The translations under genes and the position numbers were made by a program. Positions 1 to 10,660 of a stretch of 64,000 nt of DNA are shown piece after piece. The notes under the pieces were generated by a model. It made no database searches and was not told the origin of the DNA. It worked only from the letters and a program-made list of their open reading frames with translations. This DNA comes from Rhinopithecus roxellana (lineage: Eukaryota > Chordata > Mammalia > Primates > Cercopithecidae), in contig NC_044566.1 in assembly GCF_007565055.1 (NCBI RefSeq), forward strand, positions 61,948,564 to 62,012,563. Reading direction: 5' to 3'. Each line of letters begins with the position of its first letter. The first letter of the stretch is position 1.

Positions 1-112
1 TTTTATAAACCTCTCTGAGTATTTTATAGTGGTTCTATATAATTTTATATATAAATTCACTTCATATTAGAGAGTATTTCTTATACAGAAATTTATGCAG
101 TGATAATAAACA

Positions 113-406
113 CTTTTTTATTTAGACCAAGTCTAGCTCCATTGCCCAGGCTGGAGTGCAGTGGTGTGATCTTGGCTCACTGCAACCTCTGACTCCTGGA
201 TTCAAGTAATTCTCCTGTTTCAGCCTCCCTAGTAGCTGGGATTACAGGCATGCACCACCATGCCTGGCTAATTTTCTTTTATTTTTAGTAGAGGCGGGAT
301 TTTGCCATGTTGACCAGGCCAGTCATGAACTCCTGACCTCAGGCGATCCGCCCACCTTGGCCTCCCAAAGTGCTTGGATTACAGGCGTGAGCCACTGCAC
401 CCGGCC
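113..406 (-). mobile_element. AluS-like SINE
   Basis: Near-full-length Alu in antisense: a T-rich start, both monomers in reverse, and an end at the reversed Alu 5' end. Its poly(A) side is degraded. Confidence 0.93.
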
Positions 407-679
407 AAATATATCACAACTTCTATATAAGACACTCTTTTCTCTGACTCCATCATTAACCAGGAGATGATGCAGTCCTTTGCCTGATTATATCTCCACA
501 TTCACTCAGAAGTTGGGGGACCAGTTGCTGATGTTTCACTGTCCTTCTGGCCCCTCCCTCATGTCTGCATTTCCTGTGGATGGGATTTTCCTCTCTCATT
601 TCAGTAAATTCCACTCTCTTGATGACCCGCTTTCTCTTCTGTCTTCCAGGTCTGTGAACTCCATCCCAGCAGCATTTAA

Positions 680-1470
680 ATCATGCTTACGTATCTTCAA
701 TCTTAAAGAAAACTTCTTGCTTAGCCACAAATTCCTTTCTGGCGACTCCCCTTTATTTCTAACTATGCCTCTTCAGTGTCTCAGAAGAATGGTCTACCCT
801 CTGTTTCCACTCTTCAACCTAGTGTCATCTGTCACCGTTCCTACGACTTCACTGACTTTTTTCTCGCAACAAGGTCTTTCCTTGTCACCAACTGGCTGAC
901 TCCTTAGCAGCAGTGTCTTTCCTTTAAGAACATCTTCTGCCTCTTCTCCGAGTCCACCATCCTACCTCTCTCATGACAGCTGCTCAGTCTCCTCTGCAAG
1001 CCTCTCTTCTTGTGTTGTCACCACAGCCCCACTTAAAGTCTGTGCTCCTCAGGAACTCCTCGTCTTTATTCTCTTCTCATTCGACACACACAGGCTAGGT
1101 GATCTCGGCTACCTCCATGATCTTCATACCATCAGGTAGAGTTGCCTCCTCCTCCTGAGCTTCAGACTAGAAAGTCACTGTTGACCATCCCCTCCTCTGT
1201 GAAAATACTGCCGTCTATTGGCCGCCCTGATTCCAGAGTCACGTTTTCCTCCAACTTTCTTACCAAATGTGTCTTAGTCTTCTGAAATCTGTCACTCTCC
1301 TGCTTAGAGCCCTTCTATTGTTGGAATTCAGTGTAAATTATAAATCCAGGGGGTACCTGGCTCCCACCGTGGTGCTTCCCTCCTTGCACTAGCTCCAGCT
1401 ATCCTCGTCTGACCCTTCTTTCGTTTCTGCAGACCTCGCTCTGTTATCTTAGGCTGCTGGAGAAAAACAT
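680..1470 (+). mobile_element. L2 LINE fragment (reverse-transcriptase region)
   Basis: The pyrimidine-rich sequence follows the order of the L2 ORF2 consensus. It runs from a copy of the stretch before the palm domain (around 700-900), through a segment matching L2 near 1030-1130 (ctcaggaactcctc, then aggtgatctc), to the 3' part near 1300-1350 (ctgcttagagcccttc). It is heavily diverged, has many stops and codes for nothing. Bases 407-680 have similar composition and may be the same element, but I cannot align them. Confidence 0.6.
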
Positions 1471-1959
1471 GTATAACGTGAAGTCAGTTCTGATTTATGA
1501 ACTCCAGCCTTTACTGGTCTAAGAAGTTATTTCAAATGTCCATCATTCTTCAGCCCGTCAGTATTGTCACCTTTCTCCTGTCAGTTGACTTTGCCATCTT
1601 CTTCATGGAAAAAGAAAAAAGTGAGCCTATCATGCTAGAATTTTCTGAGCCTCTTCCTCAACACTTAGAAATTTATCTCCATGGGAACCTATCCTTTCTT
1701 CTTTATTCTCTCTCCTAGGGTAAGAAATAGGTTCCTACCTTTTTAAGCCCAACCCCATCCCTTCCCGAATCTTGAGGCATGCGTTTTAACTTCTCTATTG
1801 ATATTGGCCTTTGTCTCAAGTAGTTTCATCTAATGTTACACCTTTATACCCCTTGGGAGGAAAAACAGCCCCTCAACTCCACATTTCCTCCTAGCTACTG
1901 ACCTAATTCTCCTAACCTTCAGATTTGAGCTTCCTGAAAGAGTTGCTTGTAATTGGGTA

Positions 1960-2240
1960 GCCCTACTTCCTTATGCCTGCTTGATGACTCAACCCACTGC
2001 AATTAGCTTCTGTTCTCTGATGGAATTGTTCTTGCTAAGGTTACCAATAAGCTTCATATTTGCCAAAACCAAAGGCTAAATTTTAACCTTTATCCTACTT
2101 CATGCCTTCGTGGTATTAGACACTGCTAAGCACCCCACCATGGAACTTTTTTCCTCCTTTGACTTACATGACCCTAATTTTTCCTCATGCTTCTGTCTTT
2201 CTAGCTTTTTCCCTTGCAGCCTCTTTGGGGGTGTCCTCTT
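1960..2240 (+). mobile_element. Second L2 LINE fragment
   Basis: Phrases such as caacccactgcaatt, aaggttaccaat and attagacactgct match L2 ORF2 blocks that also occur in the 680-1470 fragment, so L2 sequence restarts here rather than continues. It is non-coding. Bases 1471-1959 between the two copies show no feature I recognise. Confidence 0.55.
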
Positions 2241-2242
2241 TT

Positions 2243-2440
2243 CTTATTCATTCATTCAACAAATGTTTATGAAACTGGATCCTGGAGCTGCAGTGATAAG
2301 TGGGATACAATCTCTACCCTCATCGGTACAGGATACAAGAGAAACAATCAAATGATTATACAAATCACTGTATTTACACACACATTCTGGTAAATGCTGG
2401 GAGGGGGTGCCTTGGGAGTCTGATCCAGTCTCATTGGTGA
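2243..2440 (-). mobile_element. L2 3'-end fragment
   Basis: The attcattcaacaaatg motif followed by a degraded 'pool-of-aminoacids' style tail is the reverse complement of the L2 3' end. Diverged. Confidence 0.5.
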
Positions 2441-2447
2441 GAAACAC

Positions 2448-3218
2448 ATGACATCTGAGTCATGTGAAGGCATCATCCATCTCACTGTACTACCTTTCCT
2501 GCTATTTGGGAATATGAGATTTTGGTGAATGAATGCATATTCATCTTAGTCATACTCTTAATTATTTAATAATTGTCAGTCACATACCCTTTCACAATCT
2601 GCTATTTCCAAGTGTAGATATTTTTAGCCTTTTAATATACAGTCTCCTCCTCAATCCCTTGTTAGTAGTTATGGAGATACTTGGGCTGAAATACATTTTT
2701 ATATATCTTGAGTTCAGTTATGCCTTAGTTGAGCAGCAGCAGCTAGAACTTCCCAGAATTCCAGGTGTCCATCTATTTGCAGCTGAATTCCATCCGCTTT
2801 CTTAAAATCCGATTTCCCTATGTGGCTATCTAAATTTAGATCTCATGTGTTAGAGCAGGCAGCCTACTACACGCACATCTCTGAACACTACTTTGTGATA
2901 TGCCATATTGCTGAAGAGGTGTGGACAGAGTACACAGTTGGTTTGAGTCTGGCCTCCATCACTTCATTCTTTTGACAGGTTATTTAAATTCACTGCCCAA
3001 GGAAGCAAAACTAGTAAACCAGCATTGAAACTCGGGCCATCTTACTGGGATTGGGAGTTCACCCTGTAAAATAGGCCATGGTCTTGTAAATGACCATTGT
3101 CAATGGTGAGGAACCGGTTCTCCCACAGTGTGCTTCCCTAGCCACTCTAGAAGCACAGGAAGCAACTGGCCTTGGAATGAGGCCAGTGCCTAACCTACCT
3201 TGGTAAGGAATGATCTAA
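2448..3218. other. No gene seen; possible MIR relic
   Basis: Mostly unique sequence. Bases 2945-3060 resemble a very old MIR (a 'tggcctccatcact..tgacaggttatttaa' pattern), but this is weak. The short frames here have no recognisable homology. Confidence 0.4.
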
Positions 3219-3292
3219 GGCAGTGCTTCTCAACAGGGGTGATTTTTCCTCCACCCCCAACCTCCACCCCAGGTACATTTGGCAGTGTGAGA
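3219..3292 (+). mobile_element. MER20 fragment (hAT-Charlie DNA transposon)
   Basis: The sequence gcagtgcttctcaacaggggtgattttt followed by acatttggcagtgt closely matches the 5' end of MER20. The 3' part is lost. Confidence 0.7.
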
Positions 3293-3388
3293 AACGGACT
3301 CACCTATTTCTAGAGAAGTCCTCAAAAGGTATTTTTAAAATTGAAAGTAACTATAGACTCAGAGTTTTCTGGAAAAGTGTACAGATCA

Positions 3389-3486
3389 TTTATTCATTCA
3401 ACACATTCTGAACACCTACTATGAGTCACGAGCCAGGGTTAACCTTCAACAGGCTTGGTCCTTGCCCCCAGGGAGATTATAATCCA
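3389..3486 (-). mobile_element. L2 3'-end fragment
   Basis: Bases tttattcattcaacacattctgaacacctactatgagtc match the reversed L2 3' terminus, followed by the usual 'ccagggagattataat' segment. Confidence 0.65.
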
Positions 3487-3504
3487 TCTCCTTTTGAGGT
3501 ATTG

Positions 3505-3650
3505 GTGGTCCTCAAATTTTACCATGCATCAGAATCCCTTGGAGGCTTGTGAAAAGCTCATTTCTGGGCCCTCCTCCCAGAGTTTCTGATTCAGTAGGTC
3601 TGGGGTGGGGCCCAAGAATTTGCATTTCTAACACGTTCAGGATCATACTT
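3505..3650 (+). mobile_element. MER5A fragment (hAT-Charlie DNA transposon)
   Basis: Contains the diagnostic core 'agagtttctgattcagtaggtctggggtggggcc' (3579-3612) and 'gaatttgcatttctaac'. The 5' inverted-repeat end is partly present (ggtcctcaaattt); the 3' end is missing. Confidence 0.85.
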
Positions 3651-4860
3651 GCCCTAGGGGAATAAGGAAAGAAAGCTCCTGTGGTTTTGAGGATCAACAT
3701 TTGCAGTATCTGTGGGACACCTGAACAGTTTGATTGTATCTGTCAGAATGTCTTTGGAAAAACGAAGGTTTCATAGCCCATGGCTGTTAGAGACAGACTT
3801 GGTGTTTCACTAACAACTAGGATTATTGCTAAAAAGCCCAGACATTTTATTGCCTATTTCTCTAAAGCCAGTAAGGTTGAACATTTTTTCATCTTAAAAA
3901 TCTTTTTTACATGACTTATGTTTTCATTTCAATTATTTTTTTAAAAAATTTTCTGTTGAGGTCTTGGTGAGCAAATGGTTTTAAACTCCACACTTTTGGC
4001 TACGAATGAGATGTAAGATACAGACACTAGTTCTTAAAATTCAGCACTGTTCACTTTTGCCAAGTGAATATAAACTGAATTGCATCAAATTACAGAGAAC
4101 AGAGTATCTAGAATATTGTTTTCTTTTATCATTTTCACCTTTCCATTGAAAGATGTAATCAGGCAATCAAAGTAGCAAGGGTTAAATTTCTAGACTACCA
4201 CAAATTAGAATTGACAAGAAAAGCTTTCTGATCCATATTTGCCTGGGAAGGCTCCAAGGGAAATACAAGAAGCAGCAACTCAAATCCTGTTCTCTTCATT
4301 ATCCTTTTTTTTTTTAATAGCTCTTGCATAGGCTCAGTTTTTGGAAGTTGTATGCTGCTAATTTAGGTATATATGTCATTACAATTTTAGCATGGATCCT
4401 TCTCAGGCATACACAAGAGATGCCAGACATGTGAAAAAAGGAGGGAGCCAAGCACAGGAACCTCAGGGACACTGTATGACTGTTCTAGAGTCAGAAACCA
4501 CGTGAACACGTATCGAATTGATAGACCTGAGGCTCAAGTCTGTTCTGTGCCCTGTCTTGCTCTCTCCTCTCAACGTCCCCTTCTCTTTCTGGAACTGGAT
4601 TTCACATAATTCTTTAGGTGAGAACTAGAGCCATTCAGTCAAAGACTAAAAAGAAGCAAGGTTGGACCAAGTTTAAGTAAGAATCAGGTAACAATTAGCT
4701 TTGTGATGGTTAATGAAATCATATGTCTCAGCATAGACTGTTCCCCTGGAAGTGTCTTGCAAAAGCTGGTTATTGGTGAAGTAGGATGGAGAGTTAAGGA
4801 AATGGGTTAGATGACCTCCAAAGCCCTTTTAACTACAAGGTGAATCTACAAGTCTAAGAG
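3651..4860. other. Mostly unique sequence, no gene seen
   Basis: No coding signal. Bases about 4795-4855 (gggttagatgacctccaaagcccttt) resemble the 3' end of an ancient L3/CR1 LINE; this is weak. Nothing else was recognised. Confidence 0.4.
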
Positions 4861-5012
4861 TCGTAGGTCAACATTTTTTGGAGTGCAGATATGGACAGAG
4901 CTCTGTGCTAGGCACTGGGCCACAAAGACGTGAAACATGGTCTTGACCCTCGGAGGCTTGCTCCCTAATCAAGGGGATCAGGTAGACAGATATTTAAATG
5001 AAATAAAAATGC
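4861..5012 (-). mobile_element. L2 3'-region fragment
   Basis: The 'gctctgtgctaggcactgggccacaaagacgtgaaacatggtcttgaccct' pattern is typical of the reversed L2 3' end. Confidence 0.55.
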
Positions 5013-5349
5013 AAAGGAACATAGACTAGGCATTCTTTTTAGTTCTGGAACTCGTGTTGAGGATCACATTGGTTACTTTTAGGGTCAACTCCTAGAACTT
5101 GAGGAGCAACTTATTTCAGTTAGAAATTCCCATATAAAAATAAAGATGAAAACATGGAAAAAGATACCCTTAAAAAGTTGGAATTCAGTGCAAATTTTAT
5201 TAGACTACAAAAACATATCATACAATTATTATTTTAGATATATTTATATAAAGTCATAAAAGCTATACTTTTTGAAAAACATTAGCATAAGAAATAATTT
5301 TTTAATTTGTTATATAAGTAAATTAACTTTAGCATCTTAAGGATTCAAT

Positions 5350-5980
5350 GATACAGTTTTTAAATTTATTTTTTAAATTGACAAATAGCAATTCTACATA
5401 TTCTTGAGGGCACAAATTATATTTCCATACATATAATTTATAGTTATCAGATCAGGGTAATTAGCACATTCACCATCTCAAATGTTTATCATTTCTTTGT
5501 GTTGAGAATGTACAATATCCGTCTAGCTATTTGAAACTATACATTGCATTATTGTTAACTATAGTCATTCTACAGTGCTGTAGAACACTAGAACTCATTT
5601 CTCCTATCTAGCTATAATTTTGTATCTTTTAACAAATCTCTCTGTCACTCTCCCTTCCCAGCCTCTAGTATCCTCTGTCCTACTTTTTACTTCTATGAGA
5701 TCAACTTTTTTTAGCTTTCACATATGAGTGAGAACATGCACTGTTTAACTTTCCGTTCCTGGCTTTTTTCACTTAAAATAATGTCCTCCAGTTTCATCTA
5801 TATTCCATGAACGATGGGATTTCACTCTTTTTTATGGCTGAATAATACTCCATAGTGTGTATATATCACATTTTCTTCATTCATTATTCTGTTGTTGCAC
5901 ACCTAGGTTGACTCCATATCTTGGTTATTGAGAATAGTGCTGCAATAGACATGGGATGCAGATGTCTCTTTGTCATACTA
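5350..5980 (-). mobile_element. L1 3' end (L1MA/L1PB age class)
   Basis: Reverse-oriented L1 3' UTR and end of ORF2. A T-rich stretch at 5357-5380 marks the poly(A). The reversed motifs 'catatgagtgagaacatg' and 'tttatggctgaataatactcc' are clear. An Alu insertion ends the recognisable part at 5980. Bases 5013-5349 upstream are AT-rich with no feature seen. Confidence 0.88.
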
Positions 5981-5993
5981 TCAGTGACTTGTT

Positions 5994-6290
5994 TTGTTTT
6001 TTGTTTTTTGAGACAGAGTTTCTCTCATTGCCCAGGCTGGAGTGCAATGGCAGGATCTTGGCTCACTGCAACCTCCACCTCTCAGGCTCAAGCAATTCTC
6101 CTGCCTCAGCCTCTCGAGTAGCCGGGATTACAGTTGCTTGCCACCACACCTGGCTAATTTTTGTGTTTTTAGTAGAGACAAGGTTTTGCTATGTTGGTCA
6201 GGCTGGTCTCGAACTCACAGCCTCAGGTGATCTGCCCACCTCGGTCTCCCAAAGTGTTGGGATTACAGGCGTGAGCCACCACGCCCAGCC
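5994..6290 (-). mobile_element. AluS-like SINE with TSD
   Basis: Full-length antisense Alu, flanked by a 15-bp duplication (5981-5995 and 6291-6305, one mismatch) within L1-derived sequence. Confidence 0.95.
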
Positions 6291-6305
6291 TCAATGACTT
6301 GTTTT

Positions 6306-6911
6306 AATTGAATTCTCTCTCTGAAGACTTACTGCTATTTCCTGCTTATTGACAGCTGTGGCAGCAAGCATCCAAAAGCTGATTTTTCTGAGGTCTTTGA
6401 AACTTTTGGACACTTCTCCTATTGGGAAAATAGAATTTTTCTTTTGAATAATTCTCATTTCCCACTAAGCGTATAAGCAACTTGGAGTATCTTGTAAGAT
6501 CCATACAGATTAATATTTCAAGCATAATAATCCTTATACATTCCTTTTTGACAATGGAGACTATGGTTACGAGTAAAAGTTTTTAAATAAGGAAAACTTT
6601 TGAGGTCCCAAAGCTTTGAAAATCTTAGGTATAAACAAAACAACATATTCCAACGAGATATTGATACCTGGTTTTCTTAAATCTCTCATTCAAAGGTTGA
6701 GAGTTTCTTCCTGAAATTTAGACAATATATTATAGAAATGTGCTTTGTCTTTTTGTACATTTAGGATGATTATTTTTAAAAATAATTCTAGGCATTGTTT
6801 GTTCTGTATATTAGTGTAATAGTCAATGCAGTAGTTAGAATTGTGGTTGCTAATAGTCACAAAGTCTAGTAAAAATGTGAGTACATGAACCCATCCCCAG
6901 GAAACCGATGG
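6306..6911. other. AT-rich unique sequence
   Basis: No repeat or gene recognised between the L1/Alu block and the PTPN2 retrocopy. Confidence 0.5.
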
Positions 6912-6925
6912 GATGAGTAGTAAAT
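6912..6925. repeat. Target-site duplication of the PTPN2 retrocopy, copy 1
   Basis: Bases gatgagtagtaaat match gacgagtcgtaaat at 8435-8448 in 12 of 14 positions and sit exactly beside the poly(A) tail. This supports insertion by L1 machinery. Confidence 0.75.
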
Positions 6926-8434
6926 TTTTTTTTTTTACTATTTGACAAAAATATTTAATGCTGCCAAAAAGTATAAAAATACAGTAGGAATGGCAGTACA
7001 ACACAAAGGAATCTCTCCTAATTTTTTTTTTTTACATATTTCTATATTTCATACATGCATTAAAAACAGTTAACAACACATCCAGTGAAAGGTTCTGCAA
7101 AGTCTTCTGCTGGTGGGTGCTCCTCATGCCTTGTATGTAAAGTTTACTTTGTAAACAAATGACTGTGAGGCAATCTAGAGGTTTAGCAAGCCTCACTTTA
7201 GTGTCCGAAGTGGGCTTCAGGTCTGGCTTTGCACATCAATGGTTCAAAATTTATAGCTCCAGAATATTCTCAAGTCATGAACATTAGGTGCCTATCGTGG
7301 CCTTTTTCTTTTTCATTCATTCTCATTTAGCCTCTGTTTCATCTGCCGCACGTTCTGAACTGTGGTGGACTTTCTGCCCTCTCGAATACGTTTCCGTGGA
7401 GCATTCTCACTGTTCTCCTCCATTGTATCTTGCATTTGCTGTACATCGGTCACCTGTCAGTTTTTCTTCTAGACCAATTCTGTTCCAATTGTATTTTTCA
7501 GTCTTTATTTTGTTTGGTGAGTGATCAAAAGCAGGAGCTAAGTTTTACTTAGAAAGTGCTTTCCACCGTTTCTGTATACTAGAATCTCCCTTTACACATT
7601 TTACTGCTTCTATTGTAGCCATGTATGAGAATCTCAGTTGATCTGGGGTCTGAATAAAACCCATTCGGTATTTTCTCATGTTCAATAACACTTTTTTAAT
7701 GTTAATATAATCTCCTTTCCCCATCAAAACAAGACAAGTGTCTGCCAGAGAGAAGGTGCTGAGCACCCAGTGCCTTCACTGCAATGGATCACCACAGGCT
7801 CATGGTCAGGGTTCAAGGAGCCAGATTCTCTCACTTTAACCAAGAAATTGATAAATGAAGCTGGTGATTCAGGGACTCCAAAATCTGGCCAGGTAGTATA
7901 ATGAAAGTGAGATGTTGTTCTGGTTTCACCACTATTGATATTTTCTAATCATAGAAGATGTACTGTGTAATACAACTTCACATCTTCTGACAAGAGCTTC
8001 ACACTGAATCCTGTTTCTTTAAACAGCATCTCTTGGTCATCTGTTGGCCAGTACTGTGCACATTTAACCGATTCTTTCTCCACAATGCGGTTCAGCATGA
8101 CAACTGTTTTGGTCTTCTGCTGCCAAACCGTAAGCCAGAAATGGCAGCACATGTTAGGAAGTGGACCCTGTGTTAAGATGTAACTCCTTTGTGCCTCTTC
8201 TATGTCACCTAAGCTGGCATTAATATAATCATTCTCAGCATTTTGCAGTTTAACACGACTGTGATCGTATGGGCTTACATCTCTGTATCTATTTTGATTT
8301 CTGTTTTCTGGAAGCTTGGCCACTCTATGAAGATAGTCATGGGACTCAATTCGAATTTCCAAGTACGGTGGCTGCCAGCGAGACTGAGCATCCAACTCCT
8401 CAAACTCCCGCTCGATGATGGTGGGCATGGCTGG
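6926..8434 (-). pseudogene. PTPN2: PTPN2 (TC45 form) processed pseudogene
   Basis: Intronless copy of the mRNA for T-cell protein tyrosine phosphatase, an enzyme that removes phosphate from JAK/STAT and receptor kinases. The frame starts at the ATG at 8428-8426 (MPTIIEREFEELD) and is open for 159 codons through the N-terminal half of the phosphatase domain (DVSPYDHSRVKLQNAENDYI visible). A TGA at about 7948 then ends it. The catalytic loop (HCS then EGTGC, near 7780) keeps the cysteine but has lost the arginine, and a 1-base deletion follows. The downstream frame (LADTCLVLMGKGD through SIQKRWKALSK, 7766-7545) is recognisable. The C-terminus follows the short nuclear TC45 form, with CGA changed to TGA in NENE(R)KRKRPR. 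The 3' UTR runs to a poly(A) tail seen as T's at 6926-6936. A second A-rich run at 7021-7033 replaces part of the 3' UTR. No function is expected. Confidence 0.95.
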
Positions 8435-8448
8435 GACGAGTCGTAAAT
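8435..8448. repeat. Target-site duplication of the PTPN2 retrocopy, copy 2
   Basis: Partner of 6912-6925. It begins only about 7 bases upstream of the retrocopy ATG, so the copy ends (5'-truncated) almost exactly at the start codon. Confidence 0.75.
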
Positions 8449-8576
8449 CTTAAGAGAAATGGAAGAGTGAGGATGGCTCCTAAGCTGGACAGACACCCAA
8501 TGTGGTTGATTATAGTCAATCATTACTCAAGGAATTTGTATGTATTCTATTCATATATATATGGTAAATTTCTAAT

Positions 8577-8609
8577 TATGGTAATTACTCCTATGAAGTA
8601 ATTACCATA
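8577..8609. repeat. Short perfect inverted repeat
   Basis: tatggtaattact (8577-8589) and its exact reverse complement (8597-8609) are separated by 7 bases. AT-rich; could extrude as a hairpin. No U-tract or gene context suggests a terminator. Confidence 0.85.
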
Positions 8610-8624
8610 CTCCTATAAAGTATT

Positions 8625-8762
8625 ATCTTCATTATAAAGTGAAGAAAGTGAGGCTGAGAGAAGTTAAATTATGTGCCCAAGGTGATGGCCTAGTGAATGA
8701 GCAAACTTGGTTTAGCAGTCAGGTCTCTCTGGCTCCCAAGCTGCTGGTGTTTTACGTTACCA
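8625..8762 (-). mobile_element. MIR SINE fragment
   Basis: Reversed MIR core: 'gtgaggctgagagaagttaaattatgtgcccaagg' followed by 'tcaggtctctctggctcc'. Confidence 0.7.
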
Positions 8763-9395
8763 CATTGTCTTAGTCTGGGCCCTCCCGAAAGCAAAGCCTG
8801 TACAGACAACTTGGAGGTAGGCAGGGAGTTTGTTTGGGAATGTAACACCAAGGAATAGACTGATAAGACAGAAGAATGATCCCCCAGAAGGAGAGAAAGC
8901 CAACCCAAGGGTCCCTTTCAAATTAGCAAACATTATGAATATCTGCTACTTGATCCTGTGGGAGCTTCTGAGGAACCTTTTAACGTGTCTCTCAGATTTG
9001 GCCACCCAGGCCATTTTTAGCCACCAGGCTAAAAATGAGACAAGCATTTTTCTATGAGCTCCTGTCCCTCAGTGGTCAAGGGCAAGGTTATAGGCCTTAA
9101 CTGTCCCCCGTTGCCAGATTGTCCATGCCCGAGTGCCAAGTGGTTCCCATGGGACTCCTGTGTCACAGCTCCAACATAGCCCTGGGGCCAGAAACCAGGG
9201 GCAGAGGCCAGAAGCAGGTGCTGTGAGGTTGCATCCACACAAGATGAAAGAAGCCCACCACGCAGGCCTGGGCACCACAGCAGTGTTTGAAATTAGAAGT
9301 GAAATTGAGAACACGTGATATATTGCCCAGACTGTTGAGAGACACATGACCAGTTATTACGAGAGAGTGGAATGAGAATCTTCAATGTCTCATCA
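8763..9395. other. No gene seen; small hairpin inside
   Basis: Moderately GC-rich sequence, perhaps a very old LTR, but not assignable. Frames on both strands overlap without homology. Contains the perfect inverted repeat at 9012-9037. Confidence 0.4.
9012..9037. repeat. Short perfect inverted repeat
   Basis: catttttagcc (9012-9022), 4-base loop acca, then ggctaaaaatg (9027-9037): an 11-bp perfect stem. Confidence 0.85.
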
Positions 9396-9690
9396 TGCAT
9401 GCATTCATTCATTTATCCATTCAGTCACCAGTGAATGCTGGGTAGTATATGAAGTGAAAGAAGAATTAAAATGAATCTAGCTGAGTTTCAGATACTACAG
9501 AAAAGAAAATAGACAATGTGATAGTGTGTTCTAAGTGCTTCAATGGAAGTATACTAAAAGGTAGTAAAAGTATAGAAGGGAGATACCCACTGTATTCTGT
9601 GTGTGGACAGAGAGGGGGTGTGGGGAGAAGGGAGGTCATTTTTCTAGAGCTTAGTCTTGAAAGATAAATAGAAGTCAGCCAACTGGGGAG
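9396..9690 (-). mobile_element. L2 fragment
   Basis: Starts with the reversed L2 3' end (cattcattcatttatccattcagtc) and continues with typical antisense L2 text (gtgttctaagtgcttcaatgg). Diverged. Bases 9691-10116 show nothing further. Confidence 0.5.
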
Positions 9691-10126
9691 AAATATGAGC
9701 ATCGGCTCTATATTCAAATTAAATTTTAGTATTTCAATATTAAGTTTCCTAAGTATGATCATTGTGGTTATGTAAGAGAGTGTCCTATTTTTAGGAGATA
9801 CGTGCTGAAAAATTTAAGAGTAAAGTGTCATAATGTCTGCAACTTACTCTCAAATGATTCAGCACAGTAAATTTGGGGATGGGGAAAAGCAAGTGAACAC
9901 AAATTAGCAAAATGTTAATAACTGGTGAATATAAGTAAAGGGTATGTATGTGTTTATTCACTAATCTTATAACTTTTTAAAATTTTCTGAAATAAAAAAA
10001 GGAGGGGAGAAAGTTAATTAATTGAAGGCCATGGGCAGGGGCTGGGGAAGAGCAGTCTGGGATGGGCTTGTGAGAGGGACAGCAACACCTGAGGACACTT
10101 GGGGCATTTTTTAAACTGCAGCGGTT

Positions 10127-10413
10127 GGCCAGGCGCAACGGCTTACACCTGTAATCCCGGCACTTTGGAGGCCAAGGCAGAAGGATCATTTGAGACCAGC
10201 CTGGGCAACAGAGCAAGACCCCATCTCCACAAAAAATACAATATTAAATAGCCAGGCATGGTAGCACGTGACTGTGGTCCCAGCTACTCAGGAGGCTGAG
10301 GTGGAAGGATTGCTTAAGCCCAGGAATTCGAGGCTGCAATGAGCTATGATCGCACCACTGCACTCCAGCCTGGGCAACAAGCAAGACCCTCTCTCTACGA
10401 AAAGTAAATAAAT
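10127..10413 (+). mobile_element. AluJ-like SINE with TSD
   Basis: Full-length sense Alu with AluJ-type 'gcttaagcccaggaattcgaggctgcaatgagctatgatcg'. TSD tgcagcggtt (10117-10126) and tgcagtggtt (10414-10423). Confidence 0.93.
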
Positions 10414-10489
10414 TGCAGTGGTTAGTGGGACACCGTGGGACATAAATGCTCATGATAGAGAAAAAACAAAAATGGGACAAGAGAAGGGA

Positions 10490-10660
10490 GTGATCTATGC
10501 TAGAGTGTTGGGCTGCATCCTGAAGGCCTAGGTGACATTGAATAATTTCATGCATCTTTTATGTTTTAGATGGTCACTTTAGCAGCAGTTTAATAAGAAT
10601 GGATTAGAAAGGCCCAAAACTGTGGCAGGAAGATTAGTTTTTATGTTATGACAGTAGTTG
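10490..10660 (-). mobile_element. L2 fragment
   Basis: Antisense L2 text such as 'tttagatggtcactttagcagcagt' and 'aatggattagaaaggcc'. Old and weak. Confidence 0.4.

Noticed and set aside
480..899. 139-codon frame at the start of the window
   Set aside because: It overlaps diverged L2 sequence in the pyrimidine-rich sense strand, which has few stops.
5956..6297. Frames of 60-175 codons reading 'VSPRLECSGAISAHCNLHLPGS'-type peptides here and at more than 30 other places
   Set aside because: These are translations of antisense Alu sequence, a well-known artefact, and not genes.
8763..9395. Possible LTR
   Set aside because: Opening text resembles some old LTRs, but no terminal motifs, TSD or ordered matches could be shown.
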